Source: Bryopsis sp. KO-2023
Lineage: Eukaryota; Chlorophyta; Ulvophyceae; Bryopsidales; Bryopsidaceae
Direction: 5' to 3'
Assembly (NCBI GenBank): GCA_030272585.1
Contig: BSYQ01000006.1
Location: forward strand, 315,001-379,000
Length of the DNA: 64,000 bases
Below are positions 23,883 through 35,424 of the stretch, piece by piece (position 1 is the first letter of the stretch; each line of letters opens with the position of its first letter). The position numbers and the translations under genes were made by a program. The notes below the pieces were generated by a model. That model was not told the origin of the DNA. It did no database searches and saw only the letters and a program-made list of their open reading frames with translations.

Positions 23883-24691
23883 TGCTGGCTTCTGAGGGAG
23901 ATATCTTAAGGATATTTAAGAAAACCAAAACCCATCAAGGATTTTGAGCTCTAGAACCGACAGGAGCTGCTCCCAGGCTGAAACAGTGAAATAAGAATTA
24001 AATTCTTCCGCAGGTTAAAAAACCCAATCAACCCTGAAAATCTTACAGAAACTCACAGCATTCTCTTCATTGCATTCCTCTCTGGATTTTCTTTCAGGAT
24101 ACCCCCATGTGTTCGACTTCTCCTTCTTTGGGGGGAAATTTCGGGAGGCCTGGGATATGTTTATTATTCCACAGATATCTAATCATCACAAAAAAAGTCT
24201 GCCAACCGCATCCCAGTGTGGGGGGTATTTCGGCCACAGCTGCCTCTGTGTCAATTGCACAAACCCTTTTTCAGAATGAAAGTGCTGACAGTTTCGGAAC
24301 CTGCCTGCTCACTTCTTCTTGGGTTCAGTCTAAGGGCAACATACTGGGTTGTCCCGTTGTATCATACTCTCGCTGTCATTTGCCTGCCAAACCAACAGCA
24401 TTTCCCACAGCAGTCCATTTCGACTTGTGCTGGGTTTATCCAGAGAAAGCAATTCTCCTCTGGGAAAATCAGAACAGAAGCCCTCCCCCAAGCTGCCTTT
24501 TAGTTAACGCCATTGATTACACATCCGCAATTCCACAACAAAGGCTTTTCCCCAGCCGGCTGCCAAAACGAGAATATGGGAGTGCGAGCATGCACACACC
24601 CGTCTCAAACAAATGGTAAAATTTTCTTTTCGGAAGTCCCAAAACTCTTCTCTCAGATACAAGTTACACAAGCATGCAGTGATTCAACCAT
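23883..24691. other. Convergent intergenic stretch, nothing recognised
   Basis: Lies between the 3' ends of the ankyrin gene and psaL. A 170-codon frame at 24107-24619 has no recognisable motif and no plausible splice partners, so I do not call it. Confidence 0.5.
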
Positions 24692-26487
24692 CTATGAGTA
24701 GAATGGCAAGAACTGGGTGCACAGGTAAGCCCAGGCAACTCCGGAGAGGCCTCCGACCAACCATCCGGAGGTGAACTCATTCCATCTGTTGAACAAAAAA
24801 AGAAAGAAGTTTCAATTTCATGCTCATCCTACCTGTTCTCTTCCCAGAGAGACAACCACCTCAAATCGAATAATCCCTCAAAAGAATTGCCCCCCCCACT
24901 GCTCACTTTCAAATCACATTTTTTCCATACTTTTTCAGGGGAGGGGAAAAGAATATGTTTGGAATATCCAGTGGCACATGAAGAGAAAAGCCAAGGATAT
25001 GTTGGGAAATCCCACAATTTTGGGACATGCCGCATTATAGAACACAAAAACGAAGCAGCTATGAAGGGTTCAAAAAACCAAAAAACTGAATATTGGGTTC
25101 AATTAATCATTGTCAGAGTGAGTAAAGGACAATTTTTCTTGGAATCTCAACAGCATTGGCACAAATCTAAACTCTGAAATAGCACAATTCCTCCAAAGAA
25201 AGTTAGCTCCTAGAGACTACGTACCCCTCAGCACTCTGGAGAGGATCCCTGGCGATGTCACGTCCAGAAAGGGTCTTAACTCCAATCTGGGGCTCGTCAT
25301 CCTCGAAGGTGGCTTGGCCGTAGATGGTCAGACAGGCAGCCAAGATGATGACCAACAGGGCACCTGAGAGGCATCCAGCAGTCTCGGCGGCACCTCCGAC
25401 GGCATCCCTCAATGGTCCCAACTGCATTAAAAAAGGAAGGTTTCCCATTATATTCTTGCCCAAATTTGAATCAAACCAAAAAAAATAGATATAAACTTTG
25501 AAAAACTATGTGGTGTGGAATCCACACATCCTAACCATAAAATCTGCATCACACCAAATTAGCTATGAAAACAAAAGGGGCCCGGCACAACAGAAATTCT
25601 TTTTTATATCCCACCCAAGATTCTATTCCTGTGGTTTCACATTGTGGAGGCTGCAACGATACCATCTCCCAGACATCAATGCTTTTCTGAGGTCAAATGT
25701 TTGCCCTTCTATCCTTGCTGCTAATGAACAAAACACGCAACTAGACAGTGCCAGGTTTGGCCCTTCTCAAGTTCAAATTTAAATTTTTTAAATCCTAATG
25801 GCATGCCATTGCTGAGCTGCAGAATTCCCCCTGAGATTGTGCTGGGTCTATGTAAAAGTTTTAAATCCCCACCTTGATGAAGGGCCCGGCGACCAAAAAT
25901 CCGTGAGTCAAACCGATCTCGACACCTCGAAGGAGAGGAGAGACTCCGGTCCTGTAGGCGGGCAAGTTCGACAAAAACCCAGCGACGATGGGTGCGGAAG
26001 TCACGGGGGTCTCCAACATACCGATGAAGGGATCACCGTTGATAGGCTGGATCACCTGCTTCTGTAAAAACCAATGCACAACCACACAAACGCTGTAGGC
26101 CACCCTCGGAAAAACACTACCACACGAACTCCCGCGGAAAGTTGCCTACTCCCCCGCGACACGTTCTCAGACCTAATTTTCGAACGTCGATTCGACAATG
26201 ATCTCCGACTCAGCCCCATCCTAAAGCCACGAGGTAAACGCAGTGCCGTTTATCGCCGCCGTTGATCTGACAGGATACCAATAAGCTTCAACAACTGTAG
26301 AAAAATTTCGAGCGAAAAGATGCGGACACTGTCGCGCAATTTTCGGTACCTGCTCGTCGGCGGCGCGCACGGTGACGGTGGTGGACCTGGAGCGCATGGG
26401 TGCCCTTGGGGTCATTCCATTGAGCTTGCCGAACACGGACCCGACGAGGGGTTTTGCGACGCACTGTCCAGCGACGGAGGCCATCAT
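24692..26487 (-). CDS. psaL: Photosystem I reaction centre subunit XI (PsaL), nuclear-encoded
   Basis: Exons 26487-26350, 26061-25873, 25421-25225 and 24785-24692 join in frame to 205 residues. PsaL is a thylakoid membrane subunit of photosystem I that forms trimer contacts in cyanobacteria and the state-transition docking side in plants. Residues 1 to about 43 look like a chloroplast transit peptide: rich in Ser, Arg and Val, almost no acid, ending near [10 protein letters not shown]. The mature part shows the PsaL landmarks [57 protein letters not shown] and the C-terminal [19 protein letters not shown]. All three transmembrane helices are present and nothing appears broken. A nuclear copy places the organism in the green lineage or in one with a green plastid. 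Confidence 0.95.
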
Positions 26488-27556
26488 TTTCGGTGTCGGT
26501 GCCTGTGTGGGGGGATTGGCAAAGTCGAATGCGTACCAAACGTGGAAGCGAAGGAACGTACAAAACGATTCGCCTACGGTAAACTGTGCGCGTCGTTATA
26601 TTGTGGAGGGGTGTTGGGAAGAAAAAGTTCGAGATGCGCGTGACGTGGCCGAGCGAGAATGACATCTCAATCTGCCGATTTTCGACCAACCTATGATCCC
26701 GAAAAAACATATCCTGGTTGGAGCAGCCACGCGCGAGTTTTCTTGCATATCTACGTCCTGCACTTGTATTCAGCGCCCAATGCGGAAGATTGGGAGGGTT
26801 CGACGGCGTCGAGTGTGTCCGTGAAAACTATATGAGGGAGAAGAATGTCATAGAATATTAAAAGAGGAGAACTGGGGGAGTCTATAGGGTTCTTGTTTTG
26901 TCTTTTCTTGGTGTGGAGTTTGATCCTCCAATGTATGGAAAGATTATTTGTAGTATGGTGCACCCAACAGCTAGCAACTACTGTCAGCATCGAACTTCAC
27001 TTGTCCAAGTGAAAGGTGTTGGGCACCTCCAGCCTGGGGTCTGAATTTCAATGAGGCGACCGATCGTGTAACACAGATTGCTGGGCTGAAAGCTAATGTG
27101 CTGCTGTGTAGGTTGGGCAGAGAACACTGAGGTATGCATGAGAGTGTGATTCTGAAATTCTGATGAAGTGCAGTCTTGCTCAGGTTCAGCTCTGGTTGAA
27201 ATATCTCAAAGGAGGAATTTGATGTTGAGCTGTAGGCCGGGTGCAAAGAATGAAAGCATTAGAAACCTTGATCCAGGGCTCGTTGGAGGTTGAAAGAATA
27301 TGAACACCAGTTTCATTTCTGGTCAATCTCTGTTACAACCACATCCTATCTGGAGGTGGAAAACCCCCCAAGTGTAATAAATACAAAACAAACCAAAAAA
27401 AACGCTATGTGGAAAATCAAGTCAGCTCTATTGGTCACCAAACCCACAGTCAGTGATGGCCCCGATGAAGAAAACTACGCAGAAAATATAAACTCAGTCA
27501 AAGTATCCAACTGCAGAAATGTGTCAAAATTGGTGTAATGCTGTTTTTTTCTGGTT
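26488..27556. other. Intergenic stretch, nothing recognised
   Basis: Contains the upstream region of psaL (left) and the 3' flank of the peroxidase gene (right). No gene or repeat was found. Confidence 0.5.
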
Positions 27557-30500
27557 TCATTTGTTCAACCACATGAGATTGGTCCTGTCTTTGAATTCCT
27601 TTTCTGTGGAGTCTGTGTTACGGAGGACGATATCCTTCAGAATGACCTTGTCATCAATGATGTCTGCCAGTCGGGGATATTTGTCGAACAGCTCTGCTGA
27701 GAATTGGAAACCCTTGTAGAAAAGTCGGTCTCCATCCCTGCACATGGAATCGCACGTCACATCAATAATCATACACCACTGGGCTAGCTGGTCTTGAACA
27801 GCTTAGCAATTCCCTGATAGTGTTGGTATTCTTGGGCAGCAAAGGTTCACCAAACATCAATGATATGTCCGGGTTGAAAATCAGCTGAGCTTTTTGGATA
27901 AGGTCGACATTTATAAGCAGCATTCCAAATCAGAGCTGGGTGTTTGATATAGCCATATCCAAACAACTGGATGATGATCTCATGACTGACAGGAAATTGA
28001 CCACTGACCACTGTCTTTCTGATCGTAAGGGGGGAGGGGGTGCTTGACAGGAAAATGGGAGGGCTGGATTTGATGTATGGAAAACACTTACCTCAATCTT
28101 CTGAAATTCTCCTTGATGTTTTCATGGAACAAGTCTCCGAGCAGACGGTCCTTGGATGAAGGGCACTCGGCCAACCCTCCGATGAAAGGATCAATATCGT
28201 CCACGGAATCGTAAATCTCTTCCAGCGTCTTGGCCAAATCCTTGTTGCAAGTCACATCAGAAAACTTGGAGAATTCCTTCAGCCCGTGGGCATCCCTGGC
28301 ACCGTTGTACATAGGAAGACCGAACTCACGGGCTCTCTGGATGTTCATGGCGGTCAAATCATTGGATGGAACTTTAGGGTCCTTGGTGAACAGGAAATTT
28401 CGCATTTCGCTGACCATCTTCACATCCAATTCTCTGGCTGCATGCCACGACATTCCTCTGATCCAGTCGCCCAAGTTTTTGCCGTCGATCTTATCTCCAG
28501 CCTTGCGGAAGAATACGTCTCTGAGCAGGAATTTCTCGCTGACCTTGTTGGAGCCCTTTTTAATTTTCCACTCAAAATTGTTCACCATGGAGTGACCGAA
28601 TCGGAAAGAAACGGTGGTGAAGAAAGCGTCGATGGAAGCATCGATTTCAGGATCATACTCCCAGTCGCTGGGGTCCAATGTGTCCTTTCCCAGAATGAGG
28701 GGTAAGTACTCCTTGTAGACAATGCTCTGATATTCAGCGATCGTGATTTCTTTGGCGAACTCGAACAGCTCATTATCGTCCAATTTGCCTTTGAAAGCCT
28801 TGTCCAATTCGCTGGCGACCTACAGCACCAAAGGGAGAATCAGTGGTCCATCCTCACTCAGTTGTACAAGTATTCAACACACTTGCGCAAGGTTTCAAAT
28901 TCAAGTTTCAAGTTTGCAGGTGGGAGTCCTGCAGAACTGCTTGAATCTTCTGACCATAGCAATTGTAGTGTGCAATGAGAATTTCAATGGAGGATCACAC
29001 AACATACATACCAGGTTGTGCTCCCTGAGCCAGAGTGCATGCATGGCAACCAGTCCAACCACTTCATTAGCACGGATGTCTCCAGCAACGTAGAAATCAG
29101 AGCCAGCATTGGGGGCATTCTCCAGAGAAATACCAACTCCTCCCTTCACAGCTCCATTGAATGGCAAAAAGTCGTCCTTGCCGGTTTTCATCATTCCCTT
29201 CTTGAAAGACCTCAACGCGGCAGCTCGGACATTCTCGGATGCGTACAGCTGATGGGAACCACAATTTCAATCTCAAAATGCCTGTGAATGCTCCTTTCAG
29301 CAACTCGTTAATGGGAAGCAGCCCATTGAGGTCATGCAAATAATGTGCACAACAAAAAACGAAGTTCAGGAACGCTCAGCCCACTTTTCCAAAATGAGCC
29401 GACAAAACCCCTTGCTTAATCTTAACAGCAACAATCCAACAAGAACAGCATTTCGTCAATTCATGTTCAGGGGTTCTTGTCAGACTTACAGCGCCCAAAT
29501 CCAGGTATGAAGTGAGCTGATTGAGATGGGTCCTAGGGAAGACTTCCTTGTTGTTATCTCTGACCCACACACTCCTGGCAAAACCAAACTGCTTGACCTC
29601 GAATTCCCCGGTAAAGAACTCGTCGTCCTTGGGGACAGTAATGGGGAAAGGATCGGTGAACTTGTCACGGCCAAGGGAAAAGAACGGCTGCTTTCCAGAT
29701 GTGAAAGCCCCAGTTGGACTCAGACCAATATCATGATCAATGAATTGACCCATGTAGACATGAAAGTCAGTGAGTCCCATCCTGTTCTCGGCGTTATCCT
29801 CATCAGTGCCTGAACAGACACCACACCACACAGGTTTCAGAAATCGGCCAAATTCGTCTCAGCACTCCTATAAAGAGGGACAACTACGCAAAGACAAAGA
29901 GCATCAGGGGGTAACCACACCACAGCATGGGATTTAGTCCTGGTGTCTACCTTCGTCGGCGATTTTGTTACTGATGTATCTTGGACTGATGTCCACGGGA
30001 CCACTGGGCTTGCTCTTGCCGTCGGCATAGGCTGGATCGTTCTTGGGGAGACGTTTGAGAGGAGTGTTACTGGCTCCATAGGATGGGTTTTCAGGATTGT
30101 TGCAGGAACCCAGCACGTCACGCAGAGTGACATTCTCCAAGCAATCTCCAGACCCAAACTTCAGTTTCATGTTTCCAACCTGAGCCCCGAGCAAAGTTTA
30201 AATCAGTCTGGAGCAACCCCCACAGCACTATGCGTACTGCGCATTACTCAGTGGGAGGGTGGAGACGGTAAATGCGTCCTAATATACAAGCTGGGATGAC
30301 CTTTCGAGTGTTGTACTTTTCTGGAGGCAAGCTTGTACAGTGACCACATGATCTCATATGGAGGGAGGTTGTTACCTACCAGAGTTTTGAAGAACCCATC
30401 AAAGGCTGGGACCACAGCAGGCTTTCCCTCTGGAGGGTCAACGTTCGCCTGGAATCCAAAGTTCAGCCTGGTGTTCCCAGTGACATCAGGCAAGAGGCGG

Positions 30501-31717
30501 ATCAACACCTCAGAGCCCCTCAGCGACAATTCTCCATCAACAACCCCTCTGGTGTGACTCTCAAGTTTGAAAACGTGGTAGTACTCCTTTGCGTTAGTTT
30601 TGATGCTGCCGAATTTGAACTCTTCTCCACTGGGAAGCTCCAGGGTGAAGGTGGACTTGCCGGTGACACTGAATGCCAGTTGACGGAAAGCGATCGAAAG
30701 AGCGTCAGCAGGCTTGGCGATCTCCTTCCATATAGCCTTGAGCTCCCCAGCCAAAAGACCAGTCTTGATAAAATCCCAATCGCCCTTTGGCGGTTTGGGG
30801 TCAGGTTTGATCTTAAGATCTTTAGTCTTAGCAACCTTCTTCCCCTCAACGACACCGGTTTCACAATCAGCGCATGGAAATTCATCCCCAGTTTCACTCT
30901 TCATCCAGCATGTGCCATCGTTCTCGAGGTAAGTGTAGCTTGTGCAATCTGGGAAAGCAGCCACCATCCTTAATTTGCCAGTCCAGATCACAGTGCATTA
31001 ATCGGAAATACATTGGGTGGATCCCAACCCCAATGTTGTTTATCCAGAGGATTGCCTACTTCAGTCACCTTCATTCTCTTGACAACGAAGGCAGCACTCT
31101 CCAACATCCTTGGTGTACAAGGCACCCACAGATGCAACAATTTGACCCAGAAATGTCACACCCTTTGTGGATGTGCATGCCACCGGTTTGTCCACCTTGG
31201 GGGGAAGGATTCCACTGTCAGCATCTGGCGCGGCTTGTCGCTGGCCAATTCCAGGGTACAAGAAACATTGACCCTCGACAAAGAGGAACCCACGGTTTGC
31301 GTTCATTCTCGTGAACGACAAGCATCCTACGAAACCGTTGGAATTTGTTCAGACCAGCATTATACACCACAAGCGTTGCAAGCGACTCTCACGCAGCTTT
31401 GAGGCGGTCACCTTCTGCGTCTTCGCAGGCTTCTTGACAGGCGTCGATGGATTTTGTTCCAGGAACAGTGCCGATCACTCCCAAGAACGGAAACTCAACA
31501 GCTTTTATGACCTCGACTTCTGCGAACGCCAAGCAAGGTTCAGGCGGAGGTCTAAGAGTAGGATCTCCAAAGCGATCCTCAAGGAGAAAGAGTGAGGTTT
31601 CTTCTCACCTTTAGAGGCCTCCTGAAGGAGGGTACGCGTCGTTGGGGCAACTGTTGCATATCTGCAAGCGAATGCAGCAGGCAGAATCGCCAGAAGCAAA
31701 ACTGAAAAAACCTTCAT
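27557..31717 (-). CDS. Secreted animal-type haem peroxidase with PAN/Apple-like region (9 exons)
   Basis: Exons 31717-31609, 31519-31412, 31326-31069, 30948-30380, 30179-29951, 29809-29490, 29248-29012, 28819-28092 and 27737-27557 join in frame to 912 residues. A signal peptide opens the protein (MKVFSVLLLAILPAAFA). Residues about 37-180 hold Cys-rich PAN/Apple-like segments (GTKSIDACQEAC, GECCLRCQENEDCT), usually binding modules. The peroxidase domain fills about 350-912. GQFIDHDIGLSPTG carries the distal His near residue 450, with the Asp before it. AGDIRANE carries the catalytic Arg (about 590) and the Glu (about 593) matching the haem-linking Glu of mammalian peroxidases. FRFGHSM carries the proximal His (about 686). 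MNIQRAREFGLPMYNGAR is the family's conserved block. All key residues are present, so an active H2O2-using extracellular enzyme of the peroxinectin/lactoperoxidase class is expected. The substrate is unknown. Confidence 0.92.
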
Positions 31718-32677
31718 CTACGTGAAGACACACGCTCGAGTTACGTCAGGGCGAACAAATCAGGAAGGCGATCCCCAGGGTGCTGCAGCACTCTATGATG
31801 TCTGGCTGCCATGCAGTATCAGAGAAGCGCTGCGTTGAGCTTGCATACAACGCTACCCACGGCACAGCCTATGGGGTATGTGCCTCTCAAGTCACTCTAC
31901 TGGTGCCTGAAGGAGGGAGGCGGCAAAATTGTTCTCTCTTTGGCGGCCAGGGAAGTATGTTTGAGTATTCTTTTACCTTGCACCGCAGGAGAATACGTGC
32001 AGGTTGGCGCTGGTTGGTGATGCAGCCACTTCTTCCAGGTGGGCGGGCCACAAATATGCATATTCTGGGAAGAGTGATCGTATTTTGCTTCCATTCTAAG
32101 CCGTTCGTTCACTGAGTTTTCCTGTACAGCTCTCTCAGCATGTGAATTCTCCCACTTTCCACCGTAGTTTGAGGTCTGAAGCTCACACAAAAATTGGAAG
32201 TGATGACCAGACCACAATCGTCACAGGGTTGCCCAGGAATTTGATCATGGGATTTGCAAACATGGGGGTACATCAGGAATTTTCGTTGTCATCGTGACCA
32301 GCGTGGTGTACTGATAGCGCAGCGGTTCTGACTGTGTTTTTCAAGAAAGCAAAATTGAACGATCTCACCCAAATGGGCTGAGATTGTTCTGCGATAGAAT
32401 ATGTCTTCCTGGCTGCTGTTGCAACACTGAAAGCACAGACCGCCGAAGGTTTTTCTTGTCTTAACAAGAATTCCTAGCCTGGAAGCACGAGTTCAACTGT
32501 CCGCGCGACGTGCCCAAAGTCGAACAGTATTTTGCGAAAGCATCAGTTGTTTTTTTCACTGACAACGATCCCGCCACCCAAGTCAGGAGCTAACGGATCC
32601 ATCAGTTTAAACCGGAAATCAAGATATGCACATGTATTTTGCATGAGTGTGAAATTGAAACAAATCAGAAGGGCGGG
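31718..32677. other. Divergent intergenic stretch, nothing recognised
   Basis: About 1 kb between the divergent peroxidase and GPI-anchored protein genes; presumably holds both promoters. No clear TATA box or coding exon was identified. Confidence 0.5.
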
Positions 32678-32795
32678 ATGACTCCATTCATTGAACGTGT
32701 CCCTCCACAAACTCCTTGGACTCGCGTTTCGGCGGACGCCAGAACGTACGAGCACTGGTTTCGCTTGTTTCTGGGCTTGGTGGGTTAAGGTTCTG

Positions 32796-33812
32796 ATGGG
32801 AGTGACTATCCTTTTCCTTTGCTGTTTCTTTCTTTCAGCTGAGCATGCCGTCGGCCAAGATACGAGCGACTTGCAAGAGGACTTGAGGATAATTCGAAGG
32901 GCCTTCAAGGCGACTAATGAGCAGCCCCGTGTGGTGACGAACAGCACTGAGAGAAGCGGGTTTTGGGGACAGTGGGACAATGGACGACTTATCACCCAAG
33001 TTGACGACAAGAAAATTGAGGGACAGTATCTCCTGAATCCCAACCCGCGAGGCTCGCACGACTTTTTCTTAGTTAAGCACCACAGACGGGAACAAGTGTT
33101 GCCTAGAGGTAGCAATGGAAACTCGTCCGTTCGAAACACCGCGAAAACTGTTTCGGAGACGGTATTTCTGGATGGTAATATGCGCATGAGGTTCAAAGAG
33201 GCGTCGGTCGCGATATTCAGGAGAGTGCCCAAAGGCTGGTTCAACGTTGAGACGTTCAGTGTGAGGAGGCTCCCTCCTGCTGCGTCTTACCTGCAAGCGG
33301 TGGACTATCAATTCATCCTGAGACAGAACGCTCTTTTGGACCTGTCGCTGCTGCAGAGAAGATACATCGCCAAAATAGAACGACTGTCTGGGGACGACAT
33401 CCCCGCGTTTGTCACAGGGCGTTGTTTTTCGCTCAACTTCACCGATGCAGGTTTCGCACTGAGGTCCAGCCTGGGTTTGGGGTCGAACGATTTTTCAGGA
33501 TTCGAATTCTCGGACACATTCAGGAACGATTTGTACAGGGCAGCAAGCATTTTTTTCAAAGTTTGTATTACACCCAAGGGTGCTGAGAAAGAGCCACTTG
33601 TCCTTTTCACTGAGGCCAGCAGGTCAGGTTCCGAAATTCCCACTCGGTTGGCTGGAAGAGATATCACAATGAGGTTTCTCGGGCAAAAAGAAACAATGTA
33701 TGAGTATGTGGATCAAACAAAAATCAACTTTCCTCTTGTGAATGGTGCCTCGAGGAAATCTCATTTCTTGGTTGGATGGTTTGTGGCTGCAGCTCTGGTG
33801 CTTTGGCTGTAG
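32796..33812 (+). CDS. Probable GPI-anchored cell-surface protein, unrecognised
   Basis: A single exon of 338 residues. The N terminus MGVTILFLCCFFLSAEHA is a good signal peptide. The C terminus ends in a hydrophobic tail after small residues (NGASRKSHFLVGWFVAAALV), as in GPI-anchored proteins. The part between has several N-glycosylation sequons (NST, NSS, NFT), two Cys and no recognisable domain. An alternative model starts at 32678 and splices 32783 to 32839, with a good donor (GTTAAG) and a T-rich acceptor. It gives 359 residues but removes the signal peptide, which would leave the GPI tail without an entry signal, so I prefer the single-exon form. The gene is divergent from the peroxidase gene. 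Confidence 0.65.
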   Translation: MGVTILFLCCFFLSAEHAVGQDTSDLQEDLRIIRRAFKATNEQPRVVTNSTERSGFWGQWDNGRLITQVDDKKIEGQYLLNPNPRGSHDFFLVKHHRREQVLPRGSNGNSSVRNTAKTVSETVFLDGNMRMRFKEASVAIFRRVPKGWFNVETFSVRRLPPAASYLQAVDYQFILRQNALLDLSLLQRRYIAKIERLSGDDIPAFVTGRCFSLNFTDAGFALRSSLGLGSNDFSGFEFSDTFRNDLYRAASIFFKVCITPKGAEKEPLVLFTEASRSGSEIPTRLAGRDITMRFLGQKETMYEYVDQTKINFPLVNGASRKSHFLVGWFVAAALVLWL

Positions 33813-34339
33813 CGACTTTCCAATATTTTTTTCTTGACTTTTGAAATTACATAGGCGTGAATTGAATAGTTTTTGACGGGGTGGTATGACTGATTTGGAA
33901 GGGGAGGTGCTGTACTACATGGACAGCTGTATTTATTTTTACCATCGCTGCAGATGAATGAATTTATTGTTGGCATGGATTGTGTACTGTATAGTAGGTC
34001 TTATCGTTCGATAGGGAGAAAAACTAATCCTACTACCGAATCGAGATGCATTTTCATGATCCCATGGCCACTAGTAGACCAATCTTGATGTATGTCATAG
34101 ATGTTAGATGGTGTTGTGTTCCGAACCCTCCCCCAGCAGCTGTAATGACAGCTGGGTGGCACCATCAAATCACCGGTGTGCAGTAGACAGTTCAGTTGCC
34201 ATCAAATGTATGATTGGAAAGATTGAAAGGAGGGATAAGGAGCACGACATTATGATTCCCTCCATCAATCAGTCGTGTGGTTTGTTTGGGCTCTTGCAGC
34301 AAATCACTCTGGGCTTCAACACAAGAACATAACGGAAAG
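33813..34339. other. Intergenic stretch, nothing recognised
   Basis: 3' flank of the GPI-anchored protein gene. No further gene or repeat is supported. Confidence 0.5.
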
Positions 34340-34640
34340 AAAGTCCCCTCATTGAAACCAATGGCCAAGGCTGGTATCATTGCGTTGGCCGAAACTTGAG
34401 CGATCGCTATCGCGACAGTTGTGGCCACGGCCTGGGCCTTTCCGTCCTTGTTTTTGGATTCTTGGAAAACGATCACCCCAGCAATCATTGTAAGCTCCTC
34501 TGAACTTGCTCCGGGCAGTGTTCAGGGTACTAGCTGGCGCCTGCTTCTCCATTACACTTAACAGGTCTCGCAAGAATATCGAGTGTGACGAAAGCACTGG
34601 AGCTTGCATCCGCACCACCAGGACATATGTCGACAGTCGC
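34340..34640 (-). pseudogene. Decayed copy of the Ala/Cys-rich secreted protein gene
   Basis: On the minus strand two pieces match the genes at 3738 and 37447. The first reads CPGGADASSSAFVTLDIL then CNGEAGA (exon 2 counterpart, CPGAADPSCNAFASLEIL and CNGQAGA). The second reads SKFRGAYNDCWG followed, in another frame, by AVATTVAIAIAQVSANA (exon 3 counterpart). A stop and at least two frame changes separate these parts. The Cys-rich last exon and the signal-peptide exon were not found. The intron that separates exons 2 and 3 in both intact genes is absent here: the two parts lie side by side. This suggests a retrocopy or an old precise intron loss. Confidence 0.75.
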
Positions 34641-34758
34641 CGAAGAAGGCGCTGCCTGTGGAATCGGCGAGATATCCATTGCCGTGAACCAACCTGCTCT
34701 GGAACCACGTGGTCCGGCAGCACAATCTGGCGATTCTTTTTGAGCAGTCTGGTGACGA

Positions 34759-35424
34759 CTACGGCTGGTGTGAGTGGGTGGGTACACACATCAGCGCAAT
34801 GTGTGCCGATTCGACTGGCGGCCCCTCTCGACTCCCAGTTTTTCTCAATCCTTTCATCATCATCTGCCCAGGAGCAACCGACGCTGCAATGTGGGAGTCC
34901 TTGGCTTTCACAAGTTGAATCATTTCAGGCACAGCCGCTAATATGGGCGATTTCAAAAGCATATTTTCAAATCTCGACCATGTTGTGGGTCCACAGTTTG
35001 AACAAGAAAGAAAGTTGTTGATTTTCAGAGGGAGCAACAAAAGAATTGCAATGTACTTACTCGTTCTGGTGCTGGATCGTGTTTGCTGCCTTCAAGGGTC
35101 GTGGAGGGGGTGGTGGGACATTGCCAGATGTGGATCTTGATAAGCGTGGAGGTGGGGGTGGGATTTGGCCAACAGCAAGAGCCTGAGGGGGCTTTGGCAC
35201 GTGGGTTGGAGATTGAGGCAGACCTTCGTGAGGGGAGGTAAGCTGTGGGGCCGTTTGGGGGCAGGAACTGAAGCTGGGGCCTGAGTTGAGGCCTTGATTG
35301 GAGCTGTGGGAATGCGAGGTGTGGGTGGCTTGGGTGCAATGGGTGTGGCCTGTGCTGGGGGGGTGTTGTCGAGGGCGGCGGAGGTGGTTTGAGCATTCCA
35401 TTCGAATGGAATTCCTTGGTGGTG
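34759..35424 (-). CDS. Proline-rich protein, 3' exons only
   Basis: Three minus-strand exons can be linked in frame: 35424-35224, 35182-35061 and 34972-34759. The first follows a good acceptor (TATTTTCCAG) and is Pro/Ala-rich (IAPKPPTPRIPTAPIKAS). The second holds two PPPPP runs (VGQIPPPPPRLSRS) and ends at a consensus donor (GTAAGT). The third is a non-repetitive tail ending at a stop (AVPEMIQLVKAKDSHIAASV). The first intron would be only 41 bases, so a frame slip is an alternative explanation. No upstream exon was found, so this may be a truncated or dead gene. The proline runs suggest SH3/profilin-type binding, but no family is recognised. Confidence 0.4.

Noticed and set aside
32678-32783. 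Extra 5' exon of the GPI-anchored protein gene
   Set aside because: Splice sites are good, but this form would lose the signal peptide while keeping a GPI tail; kept only as an alternative.
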